From positions 1-5,538 of the forward strand of contig JAISTA010000219.1 of the NCBI GenBank assembly GCA_031272845.1: a stretch of 5,538 nt of DNA, in the 5' to 3' direction. The notes beneath the pieces were generated by a model. It ran no database searches. It saw nothing but the letters and a program-made list of their open reading frames with translations, and was not told the DNA's origin. Source of the stretch: Oscillospiraceae bacterium (GTDB lineage: Bacteria; Bacillota; Clostridia; Oscillospirales; Oscillospiraceae). This document shows positions 1 to 5,538 of this stretch, piece after piece (positions within the stretch are counted from its first letter, which is position 1; each line of letters begins with the position of its first letter). A program made the position numbers and the translations under genes.

Positions 1-188
1 TCGCCCGTTTCGATATTCATCTTGTCAATCCGCAGCGTTTCGCCCTGCAAAATCAGCGTGCCGAGCGTTGTGTCCATGATGATTTCGCTCTCGTCAAAGC
101 TTTCAACCTCAGTCACGCCGGTTACGGAGGTTTTGCGCCGCCCCTCAATAATGATGTTGTGCGGCTTTGTGTTTTCTTCAAAAGACAT
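1..188 (-). CDS. yabP: Sporulation protein YabP, N-terminal part (runs off the left edge)
   Basis: This is the first 62 codons of a YabP/YqfC-family sporulation protein; the rest lies outside the window. Reading back from the ATG at 188-186, the protein begins MSFEENTKPHNIII and continues with EGRRKTSVTGVTEVESFDE, then a stretch with TTLGTLILQGETLRIDKMNIETG. The order HN-III-EGR, TGV-x-x-VESFD and LGxLxxxGExLxIxxxNxExG is the family signature of the small beta-rich YabP domain, whose full members are about 90-100 residues. In Bacillus subtilis, yabP is a sporulation gene expressed in the mother cell and is usually followed by yabQ and divIC; that order cannot be checked here. The start is fixed by AAGGAG at 201-196, seven bases before the ATG. 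The gene is separated from the next minus-strand gene by a terminator and about 480 bases, so it has its own promoter. YqfC is the only serious alternative, and the HNIIIEGR start favours YabP. Confidence 0.88.
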   Translation of the reverse strand, partial: MSFEENTKPHNIIIEGRRKTSVTGVTEVESFDESEIIMDTTLGTLILQGETLRIDKMNIETG

Positions 189-218
189 ATTTCTTCTCCT
201 TGGAATAAGTAGTATTAA

Positions 219-247
219 AGCTTATTCGGGGAGGGAGGGAAATATTC
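219..247 (-). promoter_or_regulatory. Possible sigma-E-type sporulation promoter for yabP
   Basis: On the minus strand, GAATATT (247-241) is followed after 14 bases by AATAAGCT (226-219). The first matches the sigma-E -35 box (ATATT) well. The second matches the -10 box (CATACAnT) only in part (ATA and the final T). Transcription would start near 212, leaving a leader of about 25 bases that contains the AAGGAG ribosome binding site at 201-196. In B. subtilis yabP belongs to the mother-cell programme, so the assignment suits the gene, but the -10 match is weak. Confidence 0.35.
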
Positions 248-272
248 TTTGGGGGGGCGCTTTGGGGTTGCG

Positions 273-521
273 GTGGTGTTTGTGTTCTTTGCAACGGAAA
301 TCTATCGGCGGGAGCGAAAAGTTCTCTGTTTGGGGCGGGTGCTATGTTTGGAATAGGGACTCGACTTCTCTTCATTGCGAAGCAAAACCGCCCGCCGCGT
401 AGGCGCTTTAGCTTCGCAATGAAGAGAAGCTAAATCTCAATTCCAAACTCCGAAATCTGCGTCAAACAGAGAACTTTTCGTTCCCGCCTCCAGTTTTCCA
501 TCTAAAAGAACACTCACCCCG
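273..521. repeat. Long imperfect palindrome, MITE- or REP-like element
   Basis: Two arms of about 110 bases face each other around a 27-base centre (384-410). The inner 19 bases pair perfectly: 365-383 (CTTCTCTTCATTGCGAAGC) against 411-429. A second block, 307-331 against 464-488, matches at 24 of 25 bases and contains GAAAAGTTCTCTGTTT. Between them is a weaker shared TTTGGAAT (347-354 and 440-447). Outside, GTGTTCTTT near 282-290 is mirrored at about 504-512 and similarity then fades. As RNA, either strand would fold into one long hairpin with internal loops. There is no transposase, and I found no clear target duplication. The few open frames inside on both strands look like by-products. 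It could be a non-autonomous mobile element, a dispersed palindromic repeat or a structured RNA; the pattern is clear but the class is not. Confidence 0.7.
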
Positions 522-612
522 CCTCGCAGGTGCACAGCATAGGCGGCGGGGAAAGAACCCCCGCCCTGCAGATAGACGAGCCCCCACACACATACAACAG
601 CACACCAAACAC

Positions 613-643
613 AAAAACCGGGTGAATTCCTCACCCGGTTTTT
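613..643 (-). terminator. Intrinsic terminator of the HTH-cupin-synthetase gene
   Basis: AAAAACCGGGTGA (613-625) pairs perfectly over 13 bp with TCACCCGGTTTTT (631-643), with a five-base loop. On the minus strand the GC-rich stem is followed by a run of five T residues, 27 bases past the end of the coding region at 670. The sequence is A-rich on the other side too, so it can stop transcripts from both directions and isolates this gene from yabP and the palindrome. Confidence 0.92.
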
Positions 644-669
644 GCAAAATCTACACCTTGTACTGAAGC

Positions 670-2943
670 CTACAGCTGATTCCGCTGGATCTTCCCGTTA
701 ATCGTCTTCGGCAGCTCGTCGCGGAAAACGACAATGCGCGGGTACTTGTACGGAGCGGTGTGCGTCTTTACATAGTTCTGAATTTCCTTTGCCAGCTCGT
801 CAGACGGTTCCTTGCCCTTTACAAGCACAATGCTCGCCTTTACAACCTGACCGCGAACCTCGTCCGGCGCGGCGGAAACTCCGCATTCAAGCACATACGG
901 CAGCTCCATAATAACGCTTTCGATCTCAAACGGCCCGATTCGGTAGCCTGAGGACTTGATAACGTCGTCCACGCGGCCGACGTACCAGAAAAAGCCCTCC
1001 TCGTCGCGCCACGCGGTGTCGCCCGTGTGGTAAAAGCCGTGCGTCCAGGCCTCAGCGGTTTTCTTTTCGTCGTTTGAGTATTTGAGAAACAGTCCGGCGG
1101 GGCTGCTTCCGTCTTCATTAAACCGCACGACGATCTCTCCCGTCTCGCCGGCGGGCAGACTGTTACCGTCAGCATCCACTACATCGAGGTTATACTGCGG
1201 GTTTGCAACGCCCATAGAGCCGACTCTCGGCGACATGCCCGTAAAGTTGCCGATAAGCAGCGTCGTCTCCGTCTGGCCGAAGCCCTCCATTACGGAAAGC
1301 CCCGTTGCGTCGCGGAAGCGGTAGAACACCTCCGGATTCAGCGCCTCACCCGCCGTTGTTGCGTGCTTTATCGTTGAAAGGTCGTACTGAGACAGGTCGT
1401 CCTTGATTAAAAAGCGGTAGATCGTCGGCGGGGCGCAGAAGGTTGTGATGTTGAACTCCTTGAACATCGGCAGAACCTGCGCCGCGTCGAACCTGTCGAA
1501 ATCATAGACGAAAATTGCCGCCTCGCAGAGCCACTGGCCGTAGATTTTGCCCCAAAGCGCCTTGCCCCAGCCTGTATCCGAGATTGTGAAGTGGATTCCG
1601 TTCGGGTCAACGCGCTGCCAGTACCGCGCCGTTGCAAAGTGACCCAGCGGGTACAGGTGCGAGTGCGTAACGAGCTTCGGGTAACCCGTTGTGCCGGAGG
1701 AGAAGAACATAAGCAGCTCGTCCGCGCCGCCGGGGCTGTTTTCGTCGCGGTCAAACGACGAGCGAAAACGCAGAAACTCCGTGTCAAAGTCGAGCCAGCC
1801 GGGAGCTGTGCCGTTGACCATAACGCGCACCGCAACGTCCGGGCATTTCGCAAACGCCTTTTCCGCCTCAAGATAAGCGTTTGATTCTCCCGTTGTGATG
1901 AGCGCGGAAATTTGCCCGGACTCGAAACGGTATTCAAAATCGTGCTGCAAAAGCTGATCCGGCGCGGGAACCATGACGGCGCCGATTTTGTGCAGGGCGC
2001 AGAGCACGACCCAAAACTGCCAGTTGCGCTTTAGCACAAGCATAACCCTGTCGCCGCGCTTGATTCCGACGGAGAGCAGGTAGTTTGCCGCGCGTGACGA
2101 GAGCTTTGACATGTCCTGATACGTAAACCGCCGTACCTGCCGCGTTCTGTCCACGTGCAGCATACAGAGCTTGTCTGGGCACTTGTCCGCAAGGCGGTCC
2201 ACCACGTCAAATGCGAAGTTAAAGCGCTCCGTGTTCTTAAACGCGACCTGCGTCGGCCGGCCTGTTTCGTCCTCCTGCGTTACGGTGAATTCGCGGTAAA
2301 GCGGCTCGGCGCTTGAGTATTCCGGCAGCGGAAGAACCGTTTCCTGAACCTCCTCGGCGTGCTTTTCGGCTGTCAGCACGACCGCGAGAAATACGCACTC
2401 CGTGCCGCCTGTGGCGACCATTCCGTGGGGCTTTCCGGAGTCGTAATAAATGCTGTCTCCCGCCGTCAAAACCTCAACGTGGCTGCCGATCTGCACGCGC
2501 AGGCTGCCGGAGACGACATAGTCAAATTCCTGGCCGGAATGCGTGTCAAGCTCAATCGGCGCGGAGCTTTGCGTCTCATCGTAAGCGTACCGCACAAGGT
2601 AAGGCCGCGCGATTCTGTCGCGGAACTTTGCCGCGAGATCCGCGATAATGTGTCCGTCCTTAGACGCGGCGACCTTGCCTGAGCCGGAGCGCGTGACGGT
2701 GTACCCCGTGAGGTGGCTCTGAGACGCGCCCTCAAGTAGGTCAAATATGCTGACGCCGTATACCTCGGAGCATTTGAGCAGGAACGAATACGGAAAGTCC
2801 TCCGAGCCGCTCTCAAGCGTTGTGAATTCCTCGACGGAAAACTCCGTTAGGCTTGCCGCCTGCTCAAGCGTGTAGCCTGAGATTTCCCGCAGCTCGCGCA
2901 GGCGTTCCGCGATTTCTTGCAGGTTGCGTTCTTTTTCTGACAT
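670..2943 (-). CDS. Fusion of XRE-type HTH, cupin and AMP-forming acyl-CoA synthetase (MACS-like)
   Basis: A single unbroken 757-residue frame, likely cytoplasmic. Residues 8-70 form an XRE-type helix-turn-helix (LRELREISGYTLEQAASLT), about 113-192 a cupin, and about 220-757 a full acyl-CoA synthetase that activates a carboxylic acid with ATP and then CoA. Synthetase motifs are intact: phosphate loop SSGTTGYPK (415-423), ISDTGWGKALWGK (454-466), GFGQTET (554-560), YHTGD (638-642), GRVDDVIKSSGYRIGPFEIE (656-675) and the catalytic lysine in PKTINGK (K751). The DTGW and GQTET forms point to the medium-chain/ACSM branch rather than acetyl-CoA synthetase; the exact acid is not readable. In the cupin, the usual HxH is D133-x-H135, with E139 and H173 kept, so metal binding is uncertain. 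The ATG at 2943 has AAAGGAG seven bases upstream. It is a single-gene unit under a T-box, with a terminator behind. XRE-cupin proteins are usually separate regulators, so this part may bind DNA or may sense a ligand for the enzyme. Confidence 0.93.
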   Translation of the reverse strand: MSEKERNLQEIAERLRELREISGYTLEQAASLTEFSVEEFTTLESGSEDFPYSFLLKCSEVYGVSIFDLLEGASQSHLTGYTVTRSGSGKVAASKDGHIIADLAAKFRDRIARPYLVRYAYDETQSSAPIELDTHSGQEFDYVVSGSLRVQIGSHVEVLTAGDSIYYDSGKPHGMVATGGTECVFLAVVLTAEKHAEEVQETVLPLPEYSSAEPLYREFTVTQEDETGRPTQVAFKNTERFNFAFDVVDRLADKCPDKLCMLHVDRTRQVRRFTYQDMSKLSSRAANYLLSVGIKRGDRVMLVLKRNWQFWVVLCALHKIGAVMVPAPDQLLQHDFEYRFESGQISALITTGESNAYLEAEKAFAKCPDVAVRVMVNGTAPGWLDFDTEFLRFRSSFDRDENSPGGADELLMFFSSGTTGYPKLVTHSHLYPLGHFATARYWQRVDPNGIHFTISDTGWGKALWGKIYGQWLCEAAIFVYDFDRFDAAQVLPMFKEFNITTFCAPPTIYRFLIKDDLSQYDLSTIKHATTAGEALNPEVFYRFRDATGLSVMEGFGQTETTLLIGNFTGMSPRVGSMGVANPQYNLDVVDADGNSLPAGETGEIVVRFNEDGSSPAGLFLKYSNDEKKTAEAWTHGFYHTGDTAWRDEEGFFWYVGRVDDVIKSSGYRIGPFEIESVIMELPYVLECGVSAAPDEVRGQVVKASIVLVKGKEPSDELAKEIQNYVKTHTAPYKYPRIVVFRDELPKTINGKIQRNQL

Positions 2944-2970
2944 TGTTTTTCTCCTTTGCGCGGCGTTAGG

Positions 2971-3021
2971 TAAAATAAAAAGACCCGCCGCAATGAAATA
3001 ATTTTCATTGAGACGAGACTT
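2971..3021 (-). terminator. Regulated terminator of the T-box leader
   Basis: On the minus strand, AAGTCTCGTCTCAATGAAA (3021-3003) pairs with TTTCATTGCGGCGGGTCTT (2998-2980), with two mismatches and some G-T pairs. The inner eight pairs (CAATGAAA/TTTCATTG) are perfect. The loop is four bases and the stem is followed by a T-rich run, TTTTATTTTA (2980-2971). It lies between the T-box antiterminator and the ribosome binding site at 2957-2951, so read-through is needed to express the synthetase. The stem as drawn barely overlaps the antiterminator strand (3036-3028); the competing fold may therefore extend further upstream than shown. Confidence 0.85.
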
Positions 3022-3311
3022 AGATTAAAATCCCGCGGTACCACTCAATTTGCGGATTTCTCCGCCCCTTGTGGGTTCTTACATCCGGCAAAACGCGCCG
3101 CCGTGCAAACCACCGGCCTTTACGCGGCCGTAACGGAAGCGTCTACTTGCGGCAGCGCCGCTTTCGGGCTTCAGCTCAGGGGTGATAGGCTATGGATTCT
3201 TTGACTGCGGCGTTTTCAGCTTTGCGGCGCAACCTGCGCACCGCTCCGCGCCGCTCTCTGTGGGTCAGCCGGAATCTCTGCCGTCCCCATCAACGCTTGG
3301 TATGAACTTAG
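2971..3311 (-). promoter_or_regulatory. T-box riboswitch leader, specifier probably AUC (Ile)
   Basis: A tRNA-sensing leader of about 340 bases that should raise expression of the synthetase when the matching tRNA is uncharged. Conserved elements appear in the right order on the minus strand: AGAGAG followed by a GCGGCGC/GCGCCGC arm of Stem I (from 3259), the specifier region ATC-ACCCCTGAGC (3186-3174), AGTAGAC (3147-3141) and CCGTTA (3136-3131) of the Stem II/IIA-B region, and the T-box TGGTACCGCGG (3043-3033). AAATCCGC (3059-3052) and GCGGGATTT (3036-3028) form the antiterminator around it. The triplet before the conserved ACC-YCTGAGY stretch is AUC, isoleucine. The bulge UGGU pairs with an ACCA tRNA end, which fits discriminator A of tRNA-Ile. 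A one-base shift would read UAU (Tyr), which is less likely because specifiers usually end in C. That it is a T-box is near certain; its amino acid is moderately so. Confidence 0.93.
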
Positions 3312-3316
3312 AATAT

Positions 3317-3345
3317 AATTTAGCACAGGGCGGGAGGGTTGTCAA
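3317..3345 (-). promoter_or_regulatory. Sigma-A-type promoter of the T-box transcript
   Basis: On the minus strand a perfect -35 box TTGACA (3345-3340) is followed after 17 bases by TAAATT (3322-3317), a 4 of 6 match to TATAAT. Transcription would begin near 3310, just ahead of the first T-box elements, so the leader is complete in the window. A TATATT slightly downstream is another possible -10 box but at poorer spacing. Confidence 0.75.
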
Positions 3346-3652
3346 GTGGAAAATTATGGGGAGAGGCTGTTGTTTTGTCTTTGGGGCGGGATGAAAGCGT
3401 TTTCTTATATGTTGCTGTACTCGGGTTGGTTGCTTTTCCTGTGCGGCAGGCTGCAATGTTTGGAATTAGGGCGAAGCCCGGCAGGGAAGCGCGGCGGCAG
3501 ATACCGGCGTGGGCGGCAGCACCCCGCGCTCTACAGGCTTCGCTGTGGACGAGGCGAACCGCGCGCAGCCGTTTCGTGCATATATTCCTTTTAATGTGTA
3601 ACAATAATGACAACTTACCGTTGCTGTACCCGTACGCTGCGGCGGATAAAAT
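3346..3652. other. Divergent intergenic region with no clear gene
   Basis: This stretch separates the T-box promoter (minus) from the beta-helix gene (plus). Open frames cross it on both strands, but none has a ribosome binding site with a recognisable product, and two of them run into the real coding region in the wrong frame. It contains one short piece resembling the palindromic element (3439-3471) and a GC-rich patch (about 3480-3570) with short inverted pairs such as GCGAAGCC (3471-3478) and GGCTTCGC near 3537. A promoter for the plus-strand gene must lie here, but I could not find a convincing -35/-10 pair. Confidence 0.6.
3439..3471 (+). repeat. Short degenerate match to the left arm of the palindrome
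   Basis: The segment from CTGTGCGGCAGG to AATTAGGG resembles 326-358 of the palindromic element. The exact shared core is ATGTTTGGAAT (3456-3466 and 344-354), flanked in both by G-rich sequence before and AGGG after. It could be a decayed copy of the same repeat family or chance similarity; one 11-base match is not proof. Confidence 0.3.
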
Positions 3653-3666
3653 GAGGAAACAAAAAT

Positions 3667-5538
3667 ATGATAAAACCGAAAAACACAAAAGTCACGGCAG
3701 GCGCGGCGCTTGCGGTACTGATTGTTCTGTTGTTTTCATTTGCCTCGTGTGCAGAAAAACGCGATGTATCGAGGGATATTCCCGCAATGGCTATACCGGC
3801 GGCCGGACTTGTGCCGCCGATAGTCCCGGGTACGCCGACGCCCGCGCCTGAGCCCGTATGGATAAATTCTGTGCAGGCCGGTGACGAATATCAGCTGCAG
3901 GCCGCTATAACCAATGCCGCCGCAGCAGGGCCGACGATTATTGAGGTTATGAATGATATCCAGATTGTCTCCGGGCTTGAGGTTCCGGATGTCTGTTCGG
4001 TAAAAATAATAAGCGGCGGGGGCAATCAATTTATAATATACGGTAACAATCATCGGATATTGTATAACGAAACGATTGGCTCCGATATATATTTAGAAAA
4101 CCTTGTTTTGAAGGGAGGGCGCGCCGCGTACGGGGACAGGGACTCACAAGGCGGCACGATAAACAACCAGAACTCAAGCCTGACGATAACCAGATGTCTC
4201 ATTGGGGAGAGCTCGTCCGATCAAAACGGCGGCGCAATATACAGCTACGGAGACGGGGCAAGCCTCACTATCATTGACAGCACGTTTGTAAATAACCGAG
4301 CCGAATCGAGCAATGGCGGCGCAATATACCATATCGGCGGGGATCTCACGGTAACCGGCACAACTTTTTATAATAATGAAGGAAATTATTATGGGGGAGC
4401 AATATATGCAAGCTCTGCCGGCACAACTACGGCATATTTCAAAGACTGCTATATAAGTCACAACACCGCGCCTACCGGCGGCGGCTTATATTGCACGGCG
4501 AGCTCTTCCTATTTCATTGATTGCACGATTTCCGGCAATGAGGGAAAGCGGGGCTTCGGCGGCGGACTGTACCTTTACAGCGACACTGTGCTGGCAGGCG
4601 ATAATTTGACAGTTGACAACAACAGCGCGAGAATCGGCGCCGGAATCTATACCGGACGAAAGCTGACAATACTCAGCGGAAGCATAAGCGATAATATTAC
4701 AGGCACTGACTATGCTTACGGCGACTCCGACGGAGACGGCGGCGGTGTATACAACGAAGGCGAGTTTGTAATGTTTGGCGGCGCAATTTCAAATAACACC
4801 GCAACCGACGCGCGCGGCGGAGGCGTTGTCAGCACGGGCACTTTCACTATGAGCGGCGGAGAAATCGGCACGAACTATGCCGATACGGGCGGGGGCGTGT
4901 ATAATGACGGGTATTTTGAGCTTGCAAGCGGCACGATCCGCAAAAATGAGAACGGAAATCACACGGGTGGTTTCGACGGTTGGGGCGGCGGCGTTTTTAA
5001 CGGCTCAAGCGGCGTTTTTCTAATGAAAGGCGGCCTAATAGACGAACACAATTCTTATAATGGTAATGGCGGCGGTGTTGCGAATATCGGCGATTTCATT
5101 ATGTCCGGCGGGGAAATTTCACACAATTTCGCGGATCACGGCGGCGGCGTTTCCACCGGTGATATGACTAAGCATGTCAACGGTGTGACAAAAGGAAGCT
5201 TTACGATGCAGGGCGGCTTAATTGCGGATAATGAGGCGCTTTCCGAGGGCGGCATCCAAAACCAAGGCGGGAGCTGCGTTATCTCCGGCGGCGATATTAC
5301 GCGCAACCTGACGGTTATGGGCTTCGGCGGCGGTATTGGCAGCAGCAACGGCGACCTTACCATTACCGGCGGCACGATTTCCTATAACGAAGCAGACAAC
5401 GGCGCAGGAATAGAGATAAATACGGGCGACCTTACGATAACGGGAGGCACCATCGAGCACAATACCGCGATAGGGGAGGGCGGCGGCATTTTGGCATCCA
5501 ACGGCACGTTTATAATGGCGGGCGGGAAGATTATAAAC
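3667..5538 (+). CDS. Lipoprotein-like surface protein with right-handed beta-helix repeats (runs off the right edge)
   Basis: An open frame of 624 codons with no stop before the window ends. The ATG at 3667 is preceded by GAGGA (3653-3657) at nine bases. Residues 1-28 are a secretion signal: lysines at 3, 5 and 8, a hydrophobic stretch (about 11-26) and FASC with Cys28 as the probable lipidated residue, although Phe at -3 is unusual in a lipobox. Residues 39-63 are a Pro-rich linker including TPTPAPEP. Residues 65-160 look like the cap of a beta-helix (SVQAGDEYQLQAAITNA, then IIEV-x-x-DIQI). From 162 on, about 17 coils follow the pattern GG-[AG]-[IV]-Y-N, a short strand, GG-x-I-x-x-N-x-A. This fold is found in secreted adhesins, Pmp-like proteins and polysaccharide-active enzymes. 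No catalytic motif is visible and any anchor or binding domain would be outside the window, so the function is unknown. Isoleucine ATA codons are frequent here. Confidence 0.9.
   Translation, partial: MIKPKNTKVTAGAALAVLIVLLFSFASCAEKRDVSRDIPAMAIPAAGLVPPIVPGTPTPAPEPVWINSVQAGDEYQLQAAITNAAAAGPTIIEVMNDIQIVSGLEVPDVCSVKIISGGGNQFIIYGNNHRILYNETIGSDIYLENLVLKGGRAAYGDRDSQGGTINNQNSSLTITRCLIGESSSDQNGGAIYSYGDGASLTIIDSTFVNNRAESSNGGAIYHIGGDLTVTGTTFYNNEGNYYGGAIYASSAGTTTAYFKDCYISHNTAPTGGGLYCTASSSYFIDCTISGNEGKRGFGGGLYLYSDTVLAGDNLTVDNNSARIGAGIYTGRKLTILSGSISDNITGTDYAYGDSDGDGGGVYNEGEFVMFGGAISNNTATDARGGGVVSTGTFTMSGGEIGTNYADTGGGVYNDGYFELASGTIRKNENGNHTGGFDGWGGGVFNGSSGVFLMKGGLIDEHNSYNGNGGGVANIGDFIMSGGEISHNFADHGGGVSTGDMTKHVNGVTKGSFTMQGGLIADNEALSEGGIQNQGGSCVISGGDITRNLTVMGFGGGIGSSNGDLTITGGTISYNEADNGAGIEINTGDLTITGGTIEHNTAIGEGGGILASNGTFIMAGGKIIN
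4150..5538 (+). repeat. Protein-level tandem beta-helix coils in the surface protein
   Basis: About 17 coils of roughly 22-36 residues, each opening with a Gly-Gly turn (GGAIY, GGGVYN, GGGVV, GGGI) and usually closing with a strand such as FTMSGGEI or LTITGGTI and an Asn (ISNN, ISHN, IEHN). Early coils have the T-x-x-D-C/S-T form with cysteines (DCYIS, DCTIS), while later ones use SGGEI/TGGTI and become more uniform. Coil lengths vary through inserts of about 8-12 residues (for example after 4870 and near 5160-5190). The DNA repeats are diverged, so the coils are old or under selection for variety rather than freshly duplicated. Confidence 0.85.

Noticed and set aside
22..402. 126-codon plus-strand open frame across the yabP start and the palindrome
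   Set aside because: It is antisense to yabP, then runs through the repeat arm, and shows no domain. The part ending in SLHCEAKPPA is simply the translated palindrome core.
437..647. Two overlapping minus-strand open frames of 61-65 codons beyond the synthetase terminator
   Set aside because: Both begin in or near the terminator hairpin, lack a ribosome binding site, and end in the repeat arm with low-complexity Gly/Val/Cys sequence.
1407..1937. 176-codon minus-strand open frame inside the synthetase gene
   Set aside because: It is Arg/Ser/Thr-rich and lies in another frame of the same strand, across the region that encodes the intact phosphate loop and DTGW motifs.
3339..3851. 170-codon plus-strand open frame overlapping the start of the beta-helix gene
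   Set aside because: It is out of frame with the lipoprotein signal and coils, begins inside the T-box promoter region and has no recognisable domain.
5136..5460. Minus-strand open frames of about 80 codons opposite the beta-helix coils
   Set aside because: The Pro/Ala/Val-rich translation is the complement of Gly-rich codons and has no ribosome binding site.
4150..5538. Regularly spaced GGCGGC-type motifs as a CRISPR or DNA satellite
   Set aside because: The spacing varies and the repeat exists at protein level (Gly-Gly turns of a beta-helix); there are no identical direct repeats with unique spacers.

Overview
The window looks like chromosomal DNA from an endospore-forming member of the Clostridia, probably an uncultured gut- or rumen-type lineage. 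Two signals support this. The left edge carries the N-terminal part of the sporulation protein YabP, and the large central gene is preceded by a T-box riboswitch, a regulatory RNA typical of Firmicutes. Base composition is moderately GC-rich. The exact taxon cannot be fixed from the sequence.

Layout, left to right. (1) Positions 1-188, minus strand: start of yabP, with a strong ribosome binding site and a possible sigma-E-type promoter. (2) Positions 189-669: non-coding. It holds a long imperfect palindrome (about 273-521) that looks like a MITE- or REP-type repeat, then an intrinsic terminator (613-643). (3) Positions 670-2943, minus strand: a 757-residue protein joining an XRE-type helix-turn-helix, a cupin domain and a complete AMP-forming acyl-CoA synthetase of the medium-chain (MACS/ACSM-like) type. 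(4) Positions 2971 to about 3310, minus strand: a full T-box leader with its own promoter (3317-3345), terminator and antiterminator. (5) Positions 3346-3666: divergent intergenic region, without a clear gene. (6) Positions 3667-5538 and beyond, plus strand: an open-ended lipoprotein-like surface protein with about 17 Gly-Gly-rich right-handed beta-helix coils. It has no stop codon in the window.

The most interesting unit is the T-box plus the three-domain synthetase. The best reading of the specifier is AUC (isoleucine), and the UGGU bulge fits a tRNA with discriminator A, as tRNA-Ile has. A ligase that makes an acyl-CoA is an unusual target for an amino-acid starvation switch. It would make sense if the acid is 2-methylbutyrate (or a similar branched acid), because its CoA ester can be carboxylated reductively to the keto acid precursor of isoleucine. 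On that view the cell scavenges branched-chain acids when isoleucyl-tRNA charging falls, and the helix-turn-helix/cupin part adds a second layer of sensing. The substrate and amino-acid assignments are inferences.

The beta-helix gene is divergent from the T-box gene. The two share an intergenic region, but nothing in the sequence links their functions.
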